In this document: piece by piece, positions 1 to 12,961 of the stretch
Layout: every line of letters begins with the position of its first letter
Numbering within the stretch: position 1 is the stretch's first letter
Origin: Sipunculus nudus
Taxonomy: Eukaryota > Annelida > Sipuncula > Golfingiida > Sipunculidae
NCBI GenBank assembly: GCA_026874595.1
Contig: CM049311.1
Span: forward strand, 39,807,676 to 39,871,675
Direction of reading: 5' to 3'
DNA: 64,000 bases
Made by a program: the position numbers and the translations under genes
Notes under the pieces: generated by a model
What the model saw: only the letters and a program-made list of their open reading frames with translations
Database searches by the model: none
Told to the model about the DNA's origin: nothing

Positions 1-1
1 G

Positions 2-1255
2 TGGGGTTCCTATGTCCAAGGTGCGTGGTTCTGAAAGTAATCCATTAGAATAAACCACTTGCTTACGATTAGACAGGTAGTTTTCGAACCACATAAGCGG
101 TATACCTTTTATGCCATAGTCGCTCATTTTTGTAAGTAAGACAGTATGATCAAGGCTATCAAAACCTTTTTTTACATCGAGGAAACATGCGGCGGTAACA
201 TTATTGTTATTAAGACTGATTAAGCATTCGTCAATTATGCTGTGCAAGGCAAATGAAGTTGAACGATTAGGAAGATAAGCGAATTGTTTATCCGAAAACA
301 GATTATTACTTTCAAAAAACGTGATGAGGCGCGATTTAACGAATTGTTCTATTATTTTTGGCACATGGCCTATAACTGAGATCGGTCGGTAGTTATTTGG
401 ATCATCCTTACATCCAGATCCTTTGTATATAGGAGTGATCCTAGCGGTCTTCCAATCTGCTGGAAACTCGCCGGTTTGAAGTGAGATGTTAAATATGTGG
501 GCTAATGGAGCTGAAATATAAGGTGCGGCTATCTTAAGGAAAAATCCTGACATTCCCAGTATATCTTCTTTCATACTGGAGTTTACTTTCAACAACTGTG
601 ATAAAACAAATTGACTCGAAACTGAATTAAAATCAAAAGATTCCAAATTCGGGTTACCAATATGATCGCAGGTAAATATTGTTTTCGGAAATTTATCGTT
701 AATATTTTTTCCAACAGAAGTAAAGTAATGGTTAAATTTATCAGGGTCAATCTTTCCGCTTTCTTTATTCGAGGAGGTTTTCGAAGGCAGTATGTGTTTT
801 AAAGCTTTCCACACACAACCAGGGTTGGAGCCATTTTTTTGTATCAGCGTGGCATAATACTGGCTACGAGTGGATCTGATAAGATTTGTAACATAATTTC
901 GCTGATGTCGGTACGCAGACCAGTCATTACTGTGATTTGTTCTTAATGCGTTCCGATGTGCATAATCACGCAAGTGAATCTCATTAAGTAAATCATTATT
1001 GAACCATTTATTTTCGCGAGCTTTGGTGCGACGTCGAATAAAAGGCGCGTTGTTATTGTAAATTCTCAGAAATTCATAGCGCCACATTTTCCAGGCTAAG
1101 TTTACATCAGAAAGTTGCATAATTCTTGAAAAAAAATTGGATTTCGATAATTCATCGATAAATTTGTATTCATTGAATTTACGAAGGGTACGGTAATATC
1201 CGGATTTTGTAACTGTGACCCTAGCTGCATTGTTTGTACTATATAAAATCTGGAA
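2..1255 (-). CDS. Non-LTR retrotransposon ORF2, linker and reverse transcriptase N-terminal half, partial
   Basis: Reading the minus strand from a TAA at 1258-1256 down to the window edge gives about 418 codons with no stop. It is the longest open frame here and has no start or stop of its own in the window. Seen directly: a linker region, then reverse transcriptase motifs in order: [32 protein letters not shown], the catalytic block FLDVKKGFDSLDH (first catalytic Asp), FENYLSNRKQ and GTP at the edge, where family members continue into a QGS motif. The catalytic F/YADD box and thumb lie beyond position 1. The order and wording match the CR1/Jockey superfamily of LINEs, which copy their RNA by target-primed reverse transcription. 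No endonuclease is seen upstream, so the copy is 5'-truncated or diverged near 1255. The clean frame suggests a younger insertion than the LINE at 23-28 kb, and the residues differ enough to be another family. Confidence 0.93.
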
Positions 1256-3019
1256 TTATGGATTGCATAATTGCATGTAGTATATATACTGGTAAACGTC
1301 GTATTGGGTAACTAATAACTATATATACCGGTTTTGTGGTAGACAGCTAGATGAATGCGGCTGAGTTCACATAAACATCAATATATGTCCCTACGGTATA
1401 TGACGGGTCAGTTTTCATGCCAGTCAATCCCGGTGAGTCTTGATTTCCCTGTTCATTCATTGAAACTTTGTAAGGCTACAATCTTTTGGGAGAAGTCATC
1501 GATCGCAGCTGGCATTCTGACGGATGACGTAGCCCCTGACCCTGCGTGGGCGTTATCAAAGTTGAGGTGTTACCAGAGACGTTGTATATAACTGTGTGTG
1601 CCCCACATGGCTTTTTTACATTATCTTAAGCGTCAATCGAGAAGCTCCCCATTCACAAAACAAGCTAAATATAACATCTCTTGCACTGTATGTACCTCCC
1701 TGCTGACCAATAAAATAGTCTCGGTTGCACCTCGAGATCTATATCCATTATAATAACTTAAGAAGTGTAAACTTGTCTGATAACATTATTACTTGGTGAA
1801 GATCTCAGAATATAATTGTGAATCAACCATTCGAGATACAAGTCCAACTGCAGTTACCCGACAAAGTTTAAGCTGTCAAGGGTAAGAGGTCAGTAATATA
1901 ACTTAGACTCTATTTAATCAGCGTCATCTGCTTGACTGCTTGTCTGGCAGCTTTTATAAAGTTTGGTATGACTACATCATGATTTTAAAAAATATTTGGG
2001 AATACCCATATAATTTAAAGGGAAAAACGTACGTAGTTCTATGCAGAACAGCAAGCATTATTTGAGGAAGCCAAAATGAAAATGCTTGCTATATGGTTTA
2101 TATTCATTCTCTTTTTCGCTGCAATAAGGACACACAAAAACTGAGATTCACATTCGCCGCATTTATTTTCACAGTTCAAAAATTTGTTTGTGATTGTTTT
2201 TGTTAATGAGCATTTTAGCACCAGGACCTATGTATTAACGTTGCATGCTAATTGCTGCATTTTAATTTTTACCAATTCCTGCAATAAATTACGTGTTTAA
2301 TGATAATTTGTCAGGTTATTGAAAATGTATGGAGTAAATTTTTAGTTTTCATATATGCATCTTTTCATGAACTGTCCACTTTTGTTTCCTTCCAACATAT
2401 TTGCAAGATATTTAAACATTTTATCATTAACAACATTAACAGAAATTGCCTATTCGCTGCGTAGATTTGGTCCGGGAATCCGTAGATAAATTTATTCTGT
2501 TTGGTGCGGCCTATGTAATATAAATTTCTGATGCTCCATTCAAGTAATCTGAATGTCGCTCAGCTGAACATGCCGATCACATCGCTGTCCCCCCAAATGT
2601 ACAAAAACCGGTAAAAATGTTTGGTAATGCGGCTAAATCAGACTTCTACGGTATGGCATGCACACATGCATGGTTATAATCGGTTAGTTTTTGGTGTGGC
2701 TTCGTCATATGTTCCGGATTCAGCCATATCACCAAAGAATATTCACAAATGTATACTTATTTATGCAAGTATGAACTTTGGAAAATGTGCGGAAAAGTTA
2801 ATGCAAACATATGGCGGTGGCTTGTATTTCGAATGCAGGTTTCTAGTCCTGTACAGGGAATGCTTCATATGACGCGAAAACAAGCTAAACTATAAAACAA
2901 GCTACACTGGAACCCGTCTGTTTCGGACTGTTATATACACGACATTGTGATCAGGCCCCTGTCGCTATACTTGTGTTCTTTTATAAAAAACGGACCGAAC
3001 TGTCTCGCTAGTAAAGCTT
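1256..3019. other. Non-coding stretch without recognisable features
   Basis: AT-rich single-copy-looking DNA. The open frames here (around 1355-1591, 2039-2221 and 2621-2872) show no family motif, no splice context and no coding-like composition. I see no gene, RNA or repeat family that I can support. Confidence 0.5.
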
Positions 3020-3089
3020 GCTTCTCTAGCGAAGCGGTTGGAACACCGGACATGTGCGCCACCGACATTGGTTCGAATCCCGGACGAGC
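3020..3089 (+). repeat. tRNA-derived SINE or tRNA pseudogene candidate
   Basis: An A-box-like segment (TAGCGAAGCGGTTGG, 3027-3041) is followed at tRNA-like spacing by a perfect B box, GGTTCGAATCC, at 3070-3080. GCTTCTC at 3020 and GACGAGC at 3083 can pair with one mismatch, but the T-stem and anticodon stem are poor, so a functional tRNA is unlikely. This fits a tRNA-related SINE head or a decayed tRNA copy. No clear tail or target duplication was found. Confidence 0.35.
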
Positions 3090-3435
3090 CCCCATTTTGT
3101 TTCGAAGACAAATTATTCAGGGGAAAATGCTGTAGCAATCATCTACAAGCATAACACGCAGAATGCTTTGTTCTATATCTGAGTACTCGAGTACCAATGG
3201 GATTCGGGTAGATGTTCTGTGCACATAGATATCTTGTTTATATGCCTTCATAGGACCCTTGATAGGAACCAACTGATGTGTTATTGTTTCTTATCAGTTG
3301 ATTGGAATCATTTTACATATATATAAGAAATATGAGCTATATATTATATATATCGAAAAATATTACTGCTCCAAATAGTGATATATTTTCAGGGCCGTTA
3401 ACGAATCCCCACGGGATATATACCGAAGGGAAAAC

Positions 3436-3437
<2 letters not shown>

Positions 3438-3502
<65 letters not shown>
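3438..3502. repeat. (TA)n microsatellite
   Basis: About 65 bp of almost perfect TA dinucleotide. It produces meaningless Ile-Tyr open frames on both strands. Confidence 0.97.
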
Positions 3503-3505
<3 letters not shown>

Positions 3506-4773
3506 AATAAACAGAAGAAGAGAGAGTGAGAAGGCGACAGAAAAAAGCCATAACCCAGATTGGGGAGTGTGTGCGAGGGGGACACCTCCTACCTCGTACC
3601 ACACATTGTGGGGAAAATTTTGAAATATGTAGTCAAATTGAAGAATTCCTCGGCCATTTCCTTGGCATATATAATGAATTTCCAGTCCTGAATGCACTTA
3701 AATATCAAAATCGTTTTAAAGGTCTTAAACTATCTAAAATGCCCCGTGCAAGTGTCCCTGTGCTCTTACAATAGCACGTTAGAATATACACTTTGCACCA
3801 TCCAGGGCATTTTGAGTACTGTTCTGGATGAATTTCTTTGTGTCTGTTGATTTTCAAATGCCGCAGGATATATTTTAGTGATTAAAGGGGCCCAATCAGC
3901 TATAAAGCATGTTGATTTAACACGAAAAATAATCTTTTAAATGAATCTGTACCTGCCAAAATATTGCCTCGAAACTGTTAGCTTACTTCTGTAAACGAGT
4001 GTTAACAACAGTGAACCGGGCGCAAACGCAGGTGTCAACATAAACACCGTGCGTTGAGCCGTGTGCTTCGCGGAGCCACAACACGTGCCAATCATTCAGG
4101 AGATGCCCTGACTGACTACGCTAAAAAATGTAATACATGTCCTCACTAGCTGAAACACCGCGTGTTACCCCTCTTAATCGTATCTCCGATCACGCGGCCT
4201 TGTTATGGCAAACAGACTGTGTTTACTAACACGCAGAGCTATAACAAGGTGTTAAACAGTCGTATGTGAGTAAATGAGACTTTGTGCGCGAATGGTTTTG
4301 CTGGGGAAACTTTTAAATAAAGCAAAACTGAACTGATTGTGTGAAGGAATAGGAATAATTTGAATAATTATGATTAATTTGTAAAGAAATAATAGCAATC
4401 TTTCACCAGGTCTCCATGGAAATTAACTTCTGAACTTAAATTGCGCAAAGCACTGAAAATCATATCTTATATTGGTTTGGCCTTGAATTAAAGCATTTTT
4501 CACAGTCTTTCTAGAATTAATTGATGAAAAATCATATTATGCACTACTTTATCCATAACATTTTACTTTTTATCTGAAATTCCCGTCCCTGGACCAGACC
4601 GGTTTGAGTCGCTCTACCTATTTTTTACAGGTTAAAGCTAAAAAAATGACTTTATGGATTTAGTTTTAACCTACAAATCTTGTTATGAACAAGTATAATT
4701 ACATTTTTCAGGAAAACACCCTTTAAGTACGTAAAATTTATTTAAAGCAATGACAGCTGCAATAGTAAACCTA

Positions 4774-4777
<4 letters not shown>

Positions 4778-4824
<47 letters not shown>
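4778..4824. repeat. (TA)n microsatellite
   Basis: TA dinucleotide run with one TG interruption near its right end. Confidence 0.95.
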
Positions 4825-4826
<2 letters not shown>

Positions 4827-5144
4827 TTTTTATATTTTTCCCCTGCTGTGTTCAACAATGCTAATGCTTTTCCTCTGTATCACTGTATATCAAAATATAA
4901 TGAGAACCATTTCTATACATTAAATTCATTGCATACAAAGGCCTATATATATTCTATATATCATATCAGTAACATTTCAAACATAGTCATAGACTGTGTA
5001 TATATAGGCCTACCGACATGCTTGAGCCTTGACGCAATTGACCTCGTCATTGTAACAGTCACACGAAACACGGAGATTATTTCAGTTTTGCAATTTACGA
5101 GCACTTGTTTGTGAAACTAATAATATATGAATATATCTATATAT

Positions 5145-5243
5145 AAGTAAATAAGGAACATGAAATAAGCCGAAAGAATCATTTGACAGATAATGACAGA
5201 TAAAGTAAATAAGGAACATGAAATAAGCCGAAAGAATCATTTG
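5145..5243. repeat. 58-bp tandem duplication
   Basis: A segment starting AAGTAAATAAGGAACATG occurs at 5145 and again at 5203. The two copies are identical over about 41 bp, ending in CATTTG. The second copy then diverges into unrelated sequence. A simple local duplication. Confidence 0.9.
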
Positions 5244-5497
5244 CAGCCGCGTTCTGATTACACTGCCGATCTGTGTGTCAATCATGTGGCACGCGCCCTT
5301 TGTTGTTGATTACGCAATACCCTGTCCACGCGGGGCAATAAACCTGAACGACCTCACGCCTCGCTAGCTTGAGTTCACACCTAAGGTGCAATCTATCACA
5401 CGTCGGTCTCCCGACCGGATCTGTCGTAAATAAATGGCCAAAACGTGTTCTAATATCAGACTAGCTACATATTTTTACGATCCTCGCTACAGCTGGA

Positions 5498-5553
5498 CGG
5501 ACCAGGACCGGACTGCTGTGGTTGTGGTCCAGGGGGTGGTCCGGTCTGGTCCG
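5498..5553. repeat. Imperfect hairpin, 15-bp arms
   Basis: CGGACCAGGACCGGAC at 5498 is nearly the reverse complement of GTCCGGTCTGGTCCG at 5539, with one bulged base and a 25-nt loop. Function unknown. Confidence 0.7.
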
Positions 5554-7989
5554 CACGTCTATAACCGTAATCAAGGCAGATTTAAAGAGGAAACCACGCC
5601 GTGGTTTTACATACGGTATTCAAGCAGGTGCTAGCTGTTCATGAAAAACATCCACACCGATTACCCGTGGTCCGATTACTGTACCTCTTGATCAAACATA
5701 CATAACAATCTGAACATTTTTACCCAATAAACATTTTTCCTTTTATTTTTAAAGATAGTTTAACACTCATAAGATTGCAAGTTTTAATTGACAGATAATG
5801 TTACATGTTTTCATCAGGTAATCAATGACAACGTGGGTCAAAGCAAAGTATACGTCTTTATCATTCATCTACTTTGGCTTATGTCCTCAATTTAAACGAG
5901 GCTACTAGCTTTCAGGGTGTATTCAAGTGACTGCAGTCTTCCCTCATTGAAGAATTTGTCATGAAATCCTGTGACCGTGTGCTAAGGACTCGCCACTGAG
6001 ATTTTAAATAATGTAATGTAATATTCAAGGAAGTAGGGCTGAAGACTTCCAGTTTTACATGCACATTTTCACCTGTGGCCATTGTGTCGTCTTTTTACAA
6101 TCAGATGCATATTTATGATCAGCTATTCTGTCCTTAATGAGGTATTTTCTTGCGGGAAAGGCCTTTTCCAGATTGCAAGGAGTCCAGATAGGCCGAGGTT
6201 ACCCACATCCGGAGACTCCTGCCGTGATAGCCTCCACTACGTCAGCGGGGCATAGTGAACCTGCTGATTCTTAGACATTACTCCGCACCTTTTTTTGCCG
6301 CATTATTATCTCTTCTTGATTTCTTTATCCTCTGTTAAATTTGATTAAATGATTTTAGTTTCACTTAGTCTTTATAAACAAATCATAAAGCAAAAAACTG
6401 ATTATTTTTGAAAATTGAAGACACAAGAAAAAACAAACATTGTATATGGTTTGCTGTAATGTAGTCATGTAATTTCCAGCCCTTTCGGTCTATCTTTCTT
6501 ATATCGAAAGGAAATTTACAAAATTGTAAAAGAAAGAAAAATTAACAAACACATGAACAAAAATTCTATATAATTTAAGATAGATCTTGGAGTTCGTGTA
6601 GGTTTATCTGTCAACACTGTGTTTCTGTTGTAAAATTTAAAACCAGCCTACTTTTTTTTCGTTTAACTCTGTATAAAGTTACCCTTGTCTACCTTTTAGG
6701 CCCCGCCTACATCTATAAGAGGCCTTGTGACAGGCTGAATCCCGATTTTGATTGATCAATGTTTGTATTACGTCCCACCCTATAGCTCTGTCAATATAGA
6801 GTGTTTATAACCGTCTGCAAAAAGTCTTCACACACCGTATACTCAGGAGGCCGTGCTCCCATTTCTGATGATTAAATCCAATATATAGCGAACAGTAATT
6901 CTGCTGAGTGCACTATCTTGAAACAATGAACTGATATCATGCGACATGGGCAGATATTTTAAAAGTACAAAACTACCGAACACCCACGGGACCGCGTGCT
7001 TACAAAGATATAACCCGTTACCAAGTAACGCGATCCTGTGCAACGCTGATTGACGGAGAATGACCAGCATAATTATGGAAAAAGACTTGAACCAAATGTA
7101 ACGGCGTTAAAGTTAATTAACACATCGTTCACGTAAATCTATAGCAAGTTCAGAAGAAAAAAGTTGTTGGAAATATGCTGGCAGATAGATCCGGCCTCTG
7201 ATTGAAATCACTAATATTTATCAGGGAGACGCGTGTTTACCGGGTCAGACGGACGTGTTATGATGAGGTTTTAAGGATATTAACTCAACAGTTAACCAGC
7301 TGCCTGCGCGGATCTTGTCATAATAGTGCTACTTACATATCACAAACGTGAGTTGTCAGCGCGTACAAAGGGCGACAGAACGGCTGAAAGCCCGCGGCAC
7401 GTCAGTGACAGTCCAGCCGACCAGCAGACGGCTGTCGGAAAGAAGCGATAACTATACCGGAAAATACTGACTCTGAGACAGCCACGAAACACGTGCATTA
7501 CAACTGTCTGTGATTATTTAAGACAGTGGAAGGTCTAGACGGAAATTGTGCTGTTCCTGGTCGCTCTTATTTACATACAGTACAGTGTCTGTGTGTACCA
7601 GCTTTCTAGGTCCTCATCCTTTAATTGTTGGCCTTACCTTTCAAAAATAATATAAACATTTTCTTGAAGAAAAGTAGATTTATTTCTGTCATAGATAACA
7701 TGTAAAGATATTTTAGAATAGTCTTATACCTGTGATGTCTTATTGTAAAATGATGGTTATGCAAACAATTTGACAATATTCCATATAAACAATACAATGA
7801 TGTTATGATTTATTATCTGGCCTGTAAATATTATAAGTTTGATACATAAATGACATAAGCAGGCTAATATTATGTAACAAAAAAAAAAGGTTACCGGCTG
7901 ATATTCGAAGTACTAAAGTTTTAATATTTAAATCGGTATCGGAACGAATTGTTCACGGCCGGTAACGTTTTATGGCTTTATGTTAAATC

Positions 7990-10150
7990 CCTCACTCCTC
8001 TGTTGTGTCATCCTGACGTCTCCCATTCTTTGTCATCCATGACAAATTCCATTCAGTGGATTCCTTGACATGTTCCATTCTGTGTCATACCTGACATATT
8101 CCATTCTGTGTTATCCCTGACACCTTCCATTCTCTGTCAACCCTGACATTTGCGATTCTGTTACATCCCTGACGTGTTCCATTCTATGTCATCCCTGGCA
8201 TGTTCGATTCTGTGACATCCCGGACGTGTTCCATTCTGTGTCATCCCTGACATCTTCTATTCTCTGTTATCCCTAACATGTTCCATTCTGTGACATCCCT
8301 GACGTGTTCCATTCTATGTCATCCCTAACATGTGCCATTCTGTTTCATCCCTGACATGTTCCATTCTGTTTCATCCCTAACATGTTCTATTCTGTTTCAT
8401 CCTTGACATGTGACATTCTGTGTTATCCTTGACATATTCTATTCTGCGACATCCCGGACGTGTTCCATTCTGTGTTATCCCTGACATCTTCTATTCTCTG
8501 TTATCCCTAACATGTTCCATTCTGTGACATCCCTGACGTGTTCCATTCTATATCATCCCTAACATGTTCCATTCTGTTTCATCCCTGACATGTTCCACTC
8601 TGTTTCATCCCTAACATGTCTATTCTGTTTCATCCTTGACATGTTCCATTCTGTGTTATCCTTGACATATTCTATTCTGCGACATCCTGGACGTGTTCCA
8701 TTCTATGTCATCCCTAACATGTTCCATTCTGTTACATCCATGACATGTTCCATTCTGTTTCATCCATAACATGTTCTATTCTGTTTCATCCTTGACATGT
8801 TCCATTCTGTTTCATCCCTAACATGTTCTATTCTGTTTCATCCTTGACATGTTCCATTCTGTGTCATCCCTGACATGTTCCATTCTGTGTTATCCCTGGC
8901 ACATTCTATTCTCTGTCATCCCTGACATGTGCCATTCTGTAACATCCCTTAATGGTCCCCTTCTATGTCACCCCTGATATGTTCTATTCTATGTCATTCC
9001 TGACAAGTGCCATTCTGTGACATCCCTGACGTGTTCCGTTCTACATATTTCATTATGTGTCATCCCTGACATTTTCCATTCAGTGGTATTCCTGACATGT
9101 TCTATTTTGTCCCTGACATCTACCACTCTGTGCTATCCCTGGCATTTTCCAATCTGTGTTATCCCTGACATGTTCCATTCTGTTTCATCCCTCCCTGACA
9201 TGTTCCATTCTGTGTAATCCTTAACATGTTCGATTCTGTTTCATCCCTGGCATCTACAATTCTGTGTTATCCCTGACAAGTTCCATTCTGTTTCATCCCT
9301 AACTTGTTTCATTCTGTTTCTTCCCTGACATGTTCCATTCTGTGTTATCCCTGTCATGTACCATTCTGTGACATCACTGACATCGTACATTCTGTGTCAT
9401 CCCTCACATCTTCCATTCAGTTACATCCCTGATATCCTTGACATATTCTATTCTGAGACATCCCTGACGTGTTCCATTCTGTGTCATCCCTGACATCGTC
9501 CATTCCGTGCTATCCCTGGCACATTCGATTCTCTTTCATACCTGACAAGTGCCATTCTGTTACATCCCTTACGTGTCCCCTTCTATGTCACCCTGACATG
9601 TTCCATTCTGTTTCATCCTTGACATATTCCATTATGTTTCATCCCTGATATGTTCCATTCTGTGTCATCCCTGACATGTGCCAATCTGTTACATCCCTGA
9701 TATGTTCCATTCTGTTTCATCCCTGACATCTTCCATTATGTTTCATCCCTGATATGTTCCATTCTGTGTCATCCCTGACATGTGCCATTCTGTTACATCC
9801 CTGATATGTTCCATTCTGTTTCATCCCTGCTTCTTCCAATTATGTTTCATCCCTGACATGTTCCATTCTGTGTCATCCTTGACATGTTCCATTCTGTGTC
9901 ATCCCTGACATGTGCCATTGTGTAACATCCCTGACATCGTCCATTCTGTGTCATCCCTGACATCTGCCATTATGTTACATCCCTGACGTGTTCCATTCTG
10001 TTTCATCCCTGACATCTTCCATTATGTTTCATCCCTGACGTGTTCCATTCCGTGTTAGCCCTGTCATTCTTGACAACTTCCATTCTGTGTCATCCGTGAC
10101 ATGCTCACTCCTGTGTTATCCATTACACCTATTCTATGTTATCCCTGACA
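7990..10150. repeat. Minisatellite, 26-bp unit
   Basis: About 80 head-to-tail copies of a 26-bp unit built around CATCCCTGACATG and TTCCATTCTGTGT. Copies vary by substitutions (CATG/CGTG/CATC, GTGTC/GTTTC/GTGAC) and a few indels. The unit length is not a multiple of three, and reading frames through it are accidental. Confidence 0.97.
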
Positions 10151-10954
10151 TGTCAATTTGTGCGTTACCCTGGTCCTTTGATGAGCGCTTTATATTGCCG
10201 TTTCGGCAGTTCATATAAACAGCAAGGTTATAAATAAATGTGGTATCTAAGTGTGTTCTCCCACAGCAAATATGCACTGGGAAATGACTTTGCTCTTAAT
10301 ATTTGATACACTGTTAATTTGACATCACAGGAAACTAATTAAAGAGACTCTGACCGGAAGGTGCGTCGATCAAACAATCGATAAATCACATTTTAGGAAA
10401 TGGAACAGAAGCGACTGGAACAAGGCGGCTACTCAATGTCCGTGCATATGGGACAGTAGGTCTGCCTATCGAATGAAAAGCGGTGGCGTCAATGTATTAT
10501 CAAGGGTGGGGGATATATGACTCGCCCGGAAGGGTAATCTAAATTGAGACAACTTATAAACAATAATATACATATAACACATGTTATTATACTCATTATT
10601 AATAAATTTCATTGTAAATACATAAATAATGTTCTCTGAATAGCAGGGTGTTGATAACATAACCCTACATGCCTTGCCAAAAAGTGGTGGGTATATATCC
10701 CCCTCCCTTCCACGCATTGACTGCCCTGATGAATGCCCATTGGTACATTCCTTTCAAAGATATTATGTTAAAACGTGTTATTTTTCTTACATATATCAAT
10801 ACAGATCATTGCGACTATTTTTGAGAGAGTACTACTTTTTTTATGAAACAGTGTCTCTTTCTATGTTAGAATGTGACAAATCGCCTCTTGCATTGTTATT
10901 ATATAAAATGATGCCTCTTGCCTTTATATATGTCGTGTGGCCTTGGGGGGCTTC
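10151..10954. other. Spacer between two minisatellites
   Basis: Unique-looking AT-rich DNA. The open frames at 10466-10717 (minus) and 10674-10958 (plus) have no recognisable domain. No splice-flanked exon was found. Confidence 0.4.
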
Positions 10955-11970
10955 CTGATTTGTTAGATGACACGGTGTCTCCTGATTTGTTAGATGACAC
11001 GGTGTCTCCTGATTTGTAAGATGACACGGTGCCTCCTGATTTGTTCGATGACATGGTGCTTCCTGATTTGTAAGATGACACGGTGCCTCCTGATTTGTTA
11101 GATGACACGATGGCTCGTGATTCGTTAAATGACATGGTGCGTCCTGATTTATTGGATGACATGGTGCCTCCTGATTTCTTAGATGGCACGGCTCCTCCTG
11201 ATTTATTTGATCACACGGTGCCTCCTGATTTATTGGATGACACGGTGCCTCCTGATTTATTAGATGGCAAGGTGCCTCCTGATTTATTAGATGGCAAGGT
11301 GCCTCCTGATTTATTAGATGGCAAGGTGCCTCCTGATTTATTAGATGGCAAGGTGCCTCCTGATTTATTGGATGACACGGTGCCCAACCCGATTTGGAAT
11401 ATGACACGGTGCCTCTTCATTTGTTAGATGACACGGTGCCTCCTGATTGGGAATATGACACGGTCCCTACTGATTTGGAATATGACACGGTGCCTCCTGA
11501 TTTGGAATATGACACGGTGCCTCCTGATATGGAATGTGACACGGTGCCTCCTGATTTGGAATATGACATGGTGCCCACCCCGATTTGGAATATGACATGG
11601 TGCCTCCTGATTCGTTATATGGCATGGTGCCTCCTGATTTATTGGATGACATGGTGCCTCCTGATTTATTGGATGACACGGTGCCTCCTGATTTGGAATA
11701 TGACACGGTGCCTCATGATTTATTAGAAGGCAAGGTGCCTCCTGATTTATTTGACTACACTGTGCCTCCTGATTTATCGGATTACACGGTGTCTCCTGAT
11801 TTGTTAGATGACACGGTGCCTCCTGATTTGTAAGATGACAAGGTGCCTCCTGATTGATAAGATGGCACGGTGCCTCCTGATTTATTGGATGTCACGGTGC
11901 CTCCTGATTTAAAGATGGCACGGTGCCTCCTGATTTATTGGATGACACGGTGCCTCCTGATTTGTAAGGG
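10955..11970. repeat. Minisatellite, 27-bp unit (open in several frames)
   Basis: About 37 copies of a 27-bp unit around GTGCCTCCTGATTT and GATGACACG. Because 27 is a multiple of three and the unit lacks stops in most frames, both strands show repetitive open frames (for example VPPDLLDDT on plus, SSNKSGGT on minus). Several frames are open at once and are broken by stops and length changes in different places. That fits a non-coding minisatellite rather than a repeat protein. Variant units with TTGGAATATGACACGG cluster at 11440-11600. Confidence 0.95.
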
Positions 11971-12039
11971 AGCACGGTACCTATGATAATGCTACGAGTC
12001 CTTGCCGTTTTGATAGAACCCGCTCCCTTTGTTTTTCAG

Positions 12040-12115
12040 CTTGCCATGCCTTCGATCAAGAGAAAGAAGAATCGAATGTTTCGACATATGACGGAGCCAT
12101 GGACGGTGATGTCAG
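12040..12115 (+). CDS. Candidate internal exon of the cysteine-rich precursor gene
   Basis: A pyrimidine-rich acceptor (CCCTTTGTTTTTCAG, ending 12039) and a good donor (GTCAG then GTAAAT at 12116) enclose 76 bp. Read from 12042, the exon gives an acidic, hydrophilic peptide of 24 residues beginning CHAFDQEKEESN and ending DGAMDGDV, with two bases left over. The terminal exon at 14686 needs exactly one base to complete its first codon, so the phases match, giving Ser at the junction. Another frame is also open (continuing an ATG at 11983 with a weakly hydrophobic start) but would shift the downstream exon out of frame. The exon sits immediately after the 27-bp minisatellite. A signal-peptide exon further upstream, ending in phase 1, was not found. 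The exon is inferred from splice signals and phase only. Confidence 0.4.
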
Positions 12116-12215
12116 GTAAATCATTTTTTATGACTTGGTCTGTGATATCATTAGATCATACAGATTTTTTTTTCTTTTCTATTTCTATTGCAGCATCTGT
12201 CATATCATTTACCTT

Positions 12216-12961
12216 TAATAAGTACTGTCATTCTCTTTCTGCTACTATTTGTGATATCTTTAAATCAGTATTTTATCAATGGTATTTACACTTTTTGCAT
12301 ATGCAAGTTCGCAGCAGCAGTTGTTTAACAGTGGCTGCCAATGTCAATATATAAGGCTGGCCTTTAGAGTTAAGATACTGAGCAAAAAATGAATCTTTGA
12401 GAGAGCGTCATCAAAATGTCTTGTAATCAGAATTATCACAATCACTGATTTGGAATATGACACGGTGCCTCCTGATTTGGAATATGACACGGTGCCTCCT
12501 GATATGGAATGTGACACGGTGCCTCCTGATTTGGAATATGACATGGTGCCCACCCCGATTTGGAATATGACATGGTGCCTCCTGATTCGTTATATGGCAT
12601 GGTGCCTCCTGATTTATTGGATGACATGGTGCCTCCTGATTTATTGGATGACACGGTGCCTCCTGATTTGGAATATGACACGGTGCCTCATGATTTATTA
12701 GAAGGCAAGGTGCCTCCTGATTTATTTGACTACAATAAGTACTGTCATTCTCTTTCTGCTACTATTTGTGATATCTTTAAATCAGTATTTTATCAATGGT
12801 ATTTACACTTTTTGCATATGCAAGTTCGCAGCAGCAGTTGTTTAACAGTGGCTGCCAATGTCAATATATAAGGCTGGCCTTTAGAGTTAAGATACTGAGC
12901 AAAAAATGAATCTTTGAGAGAGCGTCATCAAAATGTCTTGTAATCAGAATTATCACAATTA
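12216..12961. repeat. Rearranged tandem duplication (minisatellite block plus intron segment)
   Basis: 12216-12444 is repeated almost perfectly at 12733-12961 (offset 517). Between them, 12446-12732 repeats minisatellite block 11471-11757 (offset 975). The second copy therefore joins two segments that are 458 bp apart in the first copy. The missing 458 bp includes the candidate exon 12040-12115. No differences were noticed by eye, which suggests a recent event. Confidence 0.9.

Larger units (their letters stand above)
3503..7989. other. Intergenic or intronic DNA, no gene recognised
   Basis: No coding region is supportable. It contains a TA tract (4778-4824), a short tandem duplication (5145-5243) and a hairpin (5498-5553). 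The 7240-7560 part is richer in CpG and could be a promoter or 5' untranslated exon of the gene ending at 15160, but I found no matching start codon plus signal peptide plus splice donor, so this is only a possibility. Confidence 0.4.

Noticed and set aside
3020-3089. Functional tRNA gene
   Set aside because: A and B boxes fit, but the T stem and anticodon stem do not pair properly.
3337-3697. Open frames containing Ile-Tyr repeats (also near 20115-20432, 21315-21665, 33660-33884 and 34856-35068)
   Set aside because: They are translations of TA microsatellites.
10841-11833. Long repetitive open frames on both strands as a repeat protein gene
   Set aside because: The unit is 27 bp and lacks stops, so several frames on both strands are open at once. 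There is no start context, splice signal or consistent frame, and the same block is copied elsewhere with deletions.
11983-12354. Frame with weak hydrophobic start as the signal-peptide exon
   Set aside because: Charged and proline residues interrupt the hydrophobic stretch, and its phase at 12115 would put the terminal exon into a stop-containing frame.
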